From Betaproteobacteria bacterium (GTDB lineage Bacteria; Pseudomonadota; Gammaproteobacteria; Burkholderiales; SG8-41), in the NCBI GenBank assembly GCA_020028375.1, contig JAHZNX010000030.1:1-13937 (forward strand): a stretch of 13,937 nucleotides of DNA, read 5' to 3'. A program made the position numbers and the translations under genes. Below the pieces are notes generated by a model that saw nothing but the letters and a program-made list of their open reading frames with translations, did not search any database and was not told the origin of the DNA. Below, piece by piece: positions 12,765-13,937 of this stretch (position 1 is its first letter; every line of letters begins with the position of its first letter).

Positions 12765-13937
12765 TCAGTCGGCGTTGGCGCCGGCCACCGCCTTCGATCC
12801 CTTGTCGAGGCGCCTCAGGACCTTCACCCGCTGCACCGTGTCGCCGGCGAGGTGGGTCCATACCATGGCGTCGCGCACAAGCTTGTCGACGCGCGCGTTC
12901 ATCATGCAGCCTTCGGCGCCGTGGATTTCCATGTTCAAGCGCGTGACGCGCTGGATGACGTCGGTCGACCAGTTCATGACGAGCCCGGCGTTGGCGGAAT
13001 GCTCCTTCCGGTCGTGCTGCCACGCGACCCGCATCACGTACGAGCGCAGCGCCTCGGTCAACGCGTGCATCTCGTTGATTCTCAGCTGCGCGAGCTGGTG
13101 CTCGATCAGGCGCCTGCCGGCGCGCTTGTGGGATTTCGCGAAGGCCGTCGCCATCTGGCACGCGTCGTCGCACACGCCGAGGGCATTCGCGGCGAGCTCG
13201 AGGTCGCCGAAGATGTCGCCGCCGGTGGTGTCGCCCTTGCCGGCCTTGACCGAGCCGGTGCCGACCTCGCCGACGACGTTCGCGTGCGGCACGCGCGCGT
13301 TCTCGAAGATCAGCTCCGCGTTCTGGTAGAAGCGCCAGCCGCGCTTGTTGAACACCTTGCCGATGCGGAAGCCGGGAGTGCTCTTCGGCACCATGAAGAG
13401 CGTGCCCCCCTGCCGGATGCTGACGTCCGGGTTGGTGCGCGCGTCCACGAAGAAGAGCGAGCCGACGCTGCCGTTCGCGATGAAGCACTTCTCGCCGTTC
13501 AGGATCCAGTCGTTGCCGTTGCGCACCGCCCGCAGCCGGTAGCCGGCCTTGGGATCGTCTTCCGGCGGCATGCGGTTGTCGGAGCCGGCGTTGGGCTCGG
13601 TGATACCCCGGCCCATCACATAGCGGTGGTCGGCGAGGAAGGGCTTCAGGAAGCGCTCTTTCTGATCGTTCGTGCAGGCGGAGGCGATCAAGTGGCTCCA
13701 CTTCCAGTTCTGGCTGAACGCCTTGGACATGGCACTGTCGCCGCGGGCGAGCTCCGCCATCACCAGCGCCTGCGACACGAAATCCGCCCCCGGCCCACCC
13801 CATTCCTTGGGCACCGCCAGCGTGCGGAAGCCCAGCTTCGAGCCCTTCTCGATGATGCCCCAGTCCCACGGCTCGAAGCCGCCCTCGATCTGGTCGCGCT
13901 CGAGCGAGCGCGGGCGCAGCTCCTCGTCAGAAAATTT
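12765..13937 (-). CDS. Acyl-CoA dehydrogenase family protein, 5' end beyond the window
   Basis: The frame stays open to the right edge, so 390 C-terminal residues are visible and the start lies outside. Family marks run in order: V-P-K-E-W-G-G-P-G near the visible N-terminus, G-I-T-E-P-N-A-G-S-D (FAD/substrate region), W-I-L-N-G-E-K, R-V-P-H-A-N-V-V-G-E, then the helical domain with I-H-G-A-E-G and V-R-D-A-M-V. The enzyme should oxidise an acyl-CoA at the alpha-beta bond using FAD. The usual E-G-T motif near the C-terminus reads L-A-G-D-T-V, so the standard catalytic glutamate is missing. The base may sit elsewhere, as in the isovaleryl-CoA class, or the activity differs. It is the first visible gene of the operon with the Kelch protein. 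Confidence 0.88.
   Translation of the reverse strand, partial: KFSDEELRPRSLERDQIEGGFEPWDWGIIEKGSKLGFRTLAVPKEWGGPGADFVSQALVMAELARGDSAMSKAFSQNWKWSHLIASACTNDQKERFLKPFLADHRYVMGRGITEPNAGSDNRMPPEDDPKAGYRLRAVRNGNDWILNGEKCFIANGSVGSLFFVDARTNPDVSIRQGGTLFMVPKSTPGFRIGKVFNKRGWRFYQNAELIFENARVPHANVVGEVGTGSVKAGKGDTTGGDIFGDLELAANALGVCDDACQMATAFAKSHKRAGRRLIEHQLAQLRINEMHALTEALRSYVMRVAWQHDRKEHSANAGLVMNWSTDVIQRVTRLNMEIHGAEGCMMNARVDKLVRDAMVWTHLAGDTVQRVKVLRRLDKGSKAVAGANAD

Noticed and set aside
12061..13329. A 422-residue plus-strand frame across the Kelch and dehydrogenase genes
   Set aside because: It crosses two clear minus-strand genes and is Arg/Ser/Pro-rich without motifs: a shadow frame.
1..13937. CRISPR array, tRNA or rRNA gene, insertion sequence, attachment site or origin
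   Set aside because: No regularly spaced direct repeats, no cloverleaf or rRNA-like sequence, and no transposase or integrase frame were seen on either strand.

Overview
The window is GC-rich, densely packed bacterial DNA, probably from a betaproteobacterium related to Burkholderiales or Rhodocyclales. This is inferred from an orphan Bug/TctC-type periplasmic receptor, strong AGGAGG ribosome-binding sites, and a TfdA-like dioxygenase next to CoA and ketopantoate-type catabolic enzymes. No rRNA, tRNA, CRISPR array, integrase or transposase was found, and no gene-free stretch reaches 300 bases.

Left part (1-2902, + strand): a cobalt-uptake pair cbtB-cbtA runs directly into an aldo/keto reductase whose first strand is missing, so there is a junction near 1076. 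The reductase is followed by a tripartite-tricarboxylate-type solute receptor. The receptor's ribosome-binding site, start codon and signal-peptide core are built from two opposed arrays of a 7-bp repeat.

Middle part (2903-5314): a REP-like double hairpin; a small YciI-like protein (-) diverging from a ketopantoate-reductase-family enzyme (+); and a secreted four-cysteine protein resembling the endostatin/C-type-lectin fold.

Right-middle part (5299-9786, all - strand, transcribed right to left): a secreted beta-propeller overlaps by 4 bases (TTGA) a 791-residue lipoprotein with eleven G-x-D-x-Y repeats and a helical tail. A TfdA-like Fe(II)/2-oxoglutarate dioxygenase follows. A 53-bp REP-like palindrome lies inside the lipoprotein gene and is translated in frame. 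The propeller/lipoprotein pair is the best candidate here for an undescribed surface system.

Right part (9899-13937): a polytopic membrane protein (+) diverges from the propeller operon and meets, tail to tail, a minus-strand operon. That operon runs from an acyl-CoA dehydrogenase (cut by the window edge) to a Tat-exported Kelch protein and a tiny coiled-coil lipoprotein. Six of the thirteen predicted proteins carry export or lipoprotein signals, so much of the window encodes envelope functions of unknown purpose.
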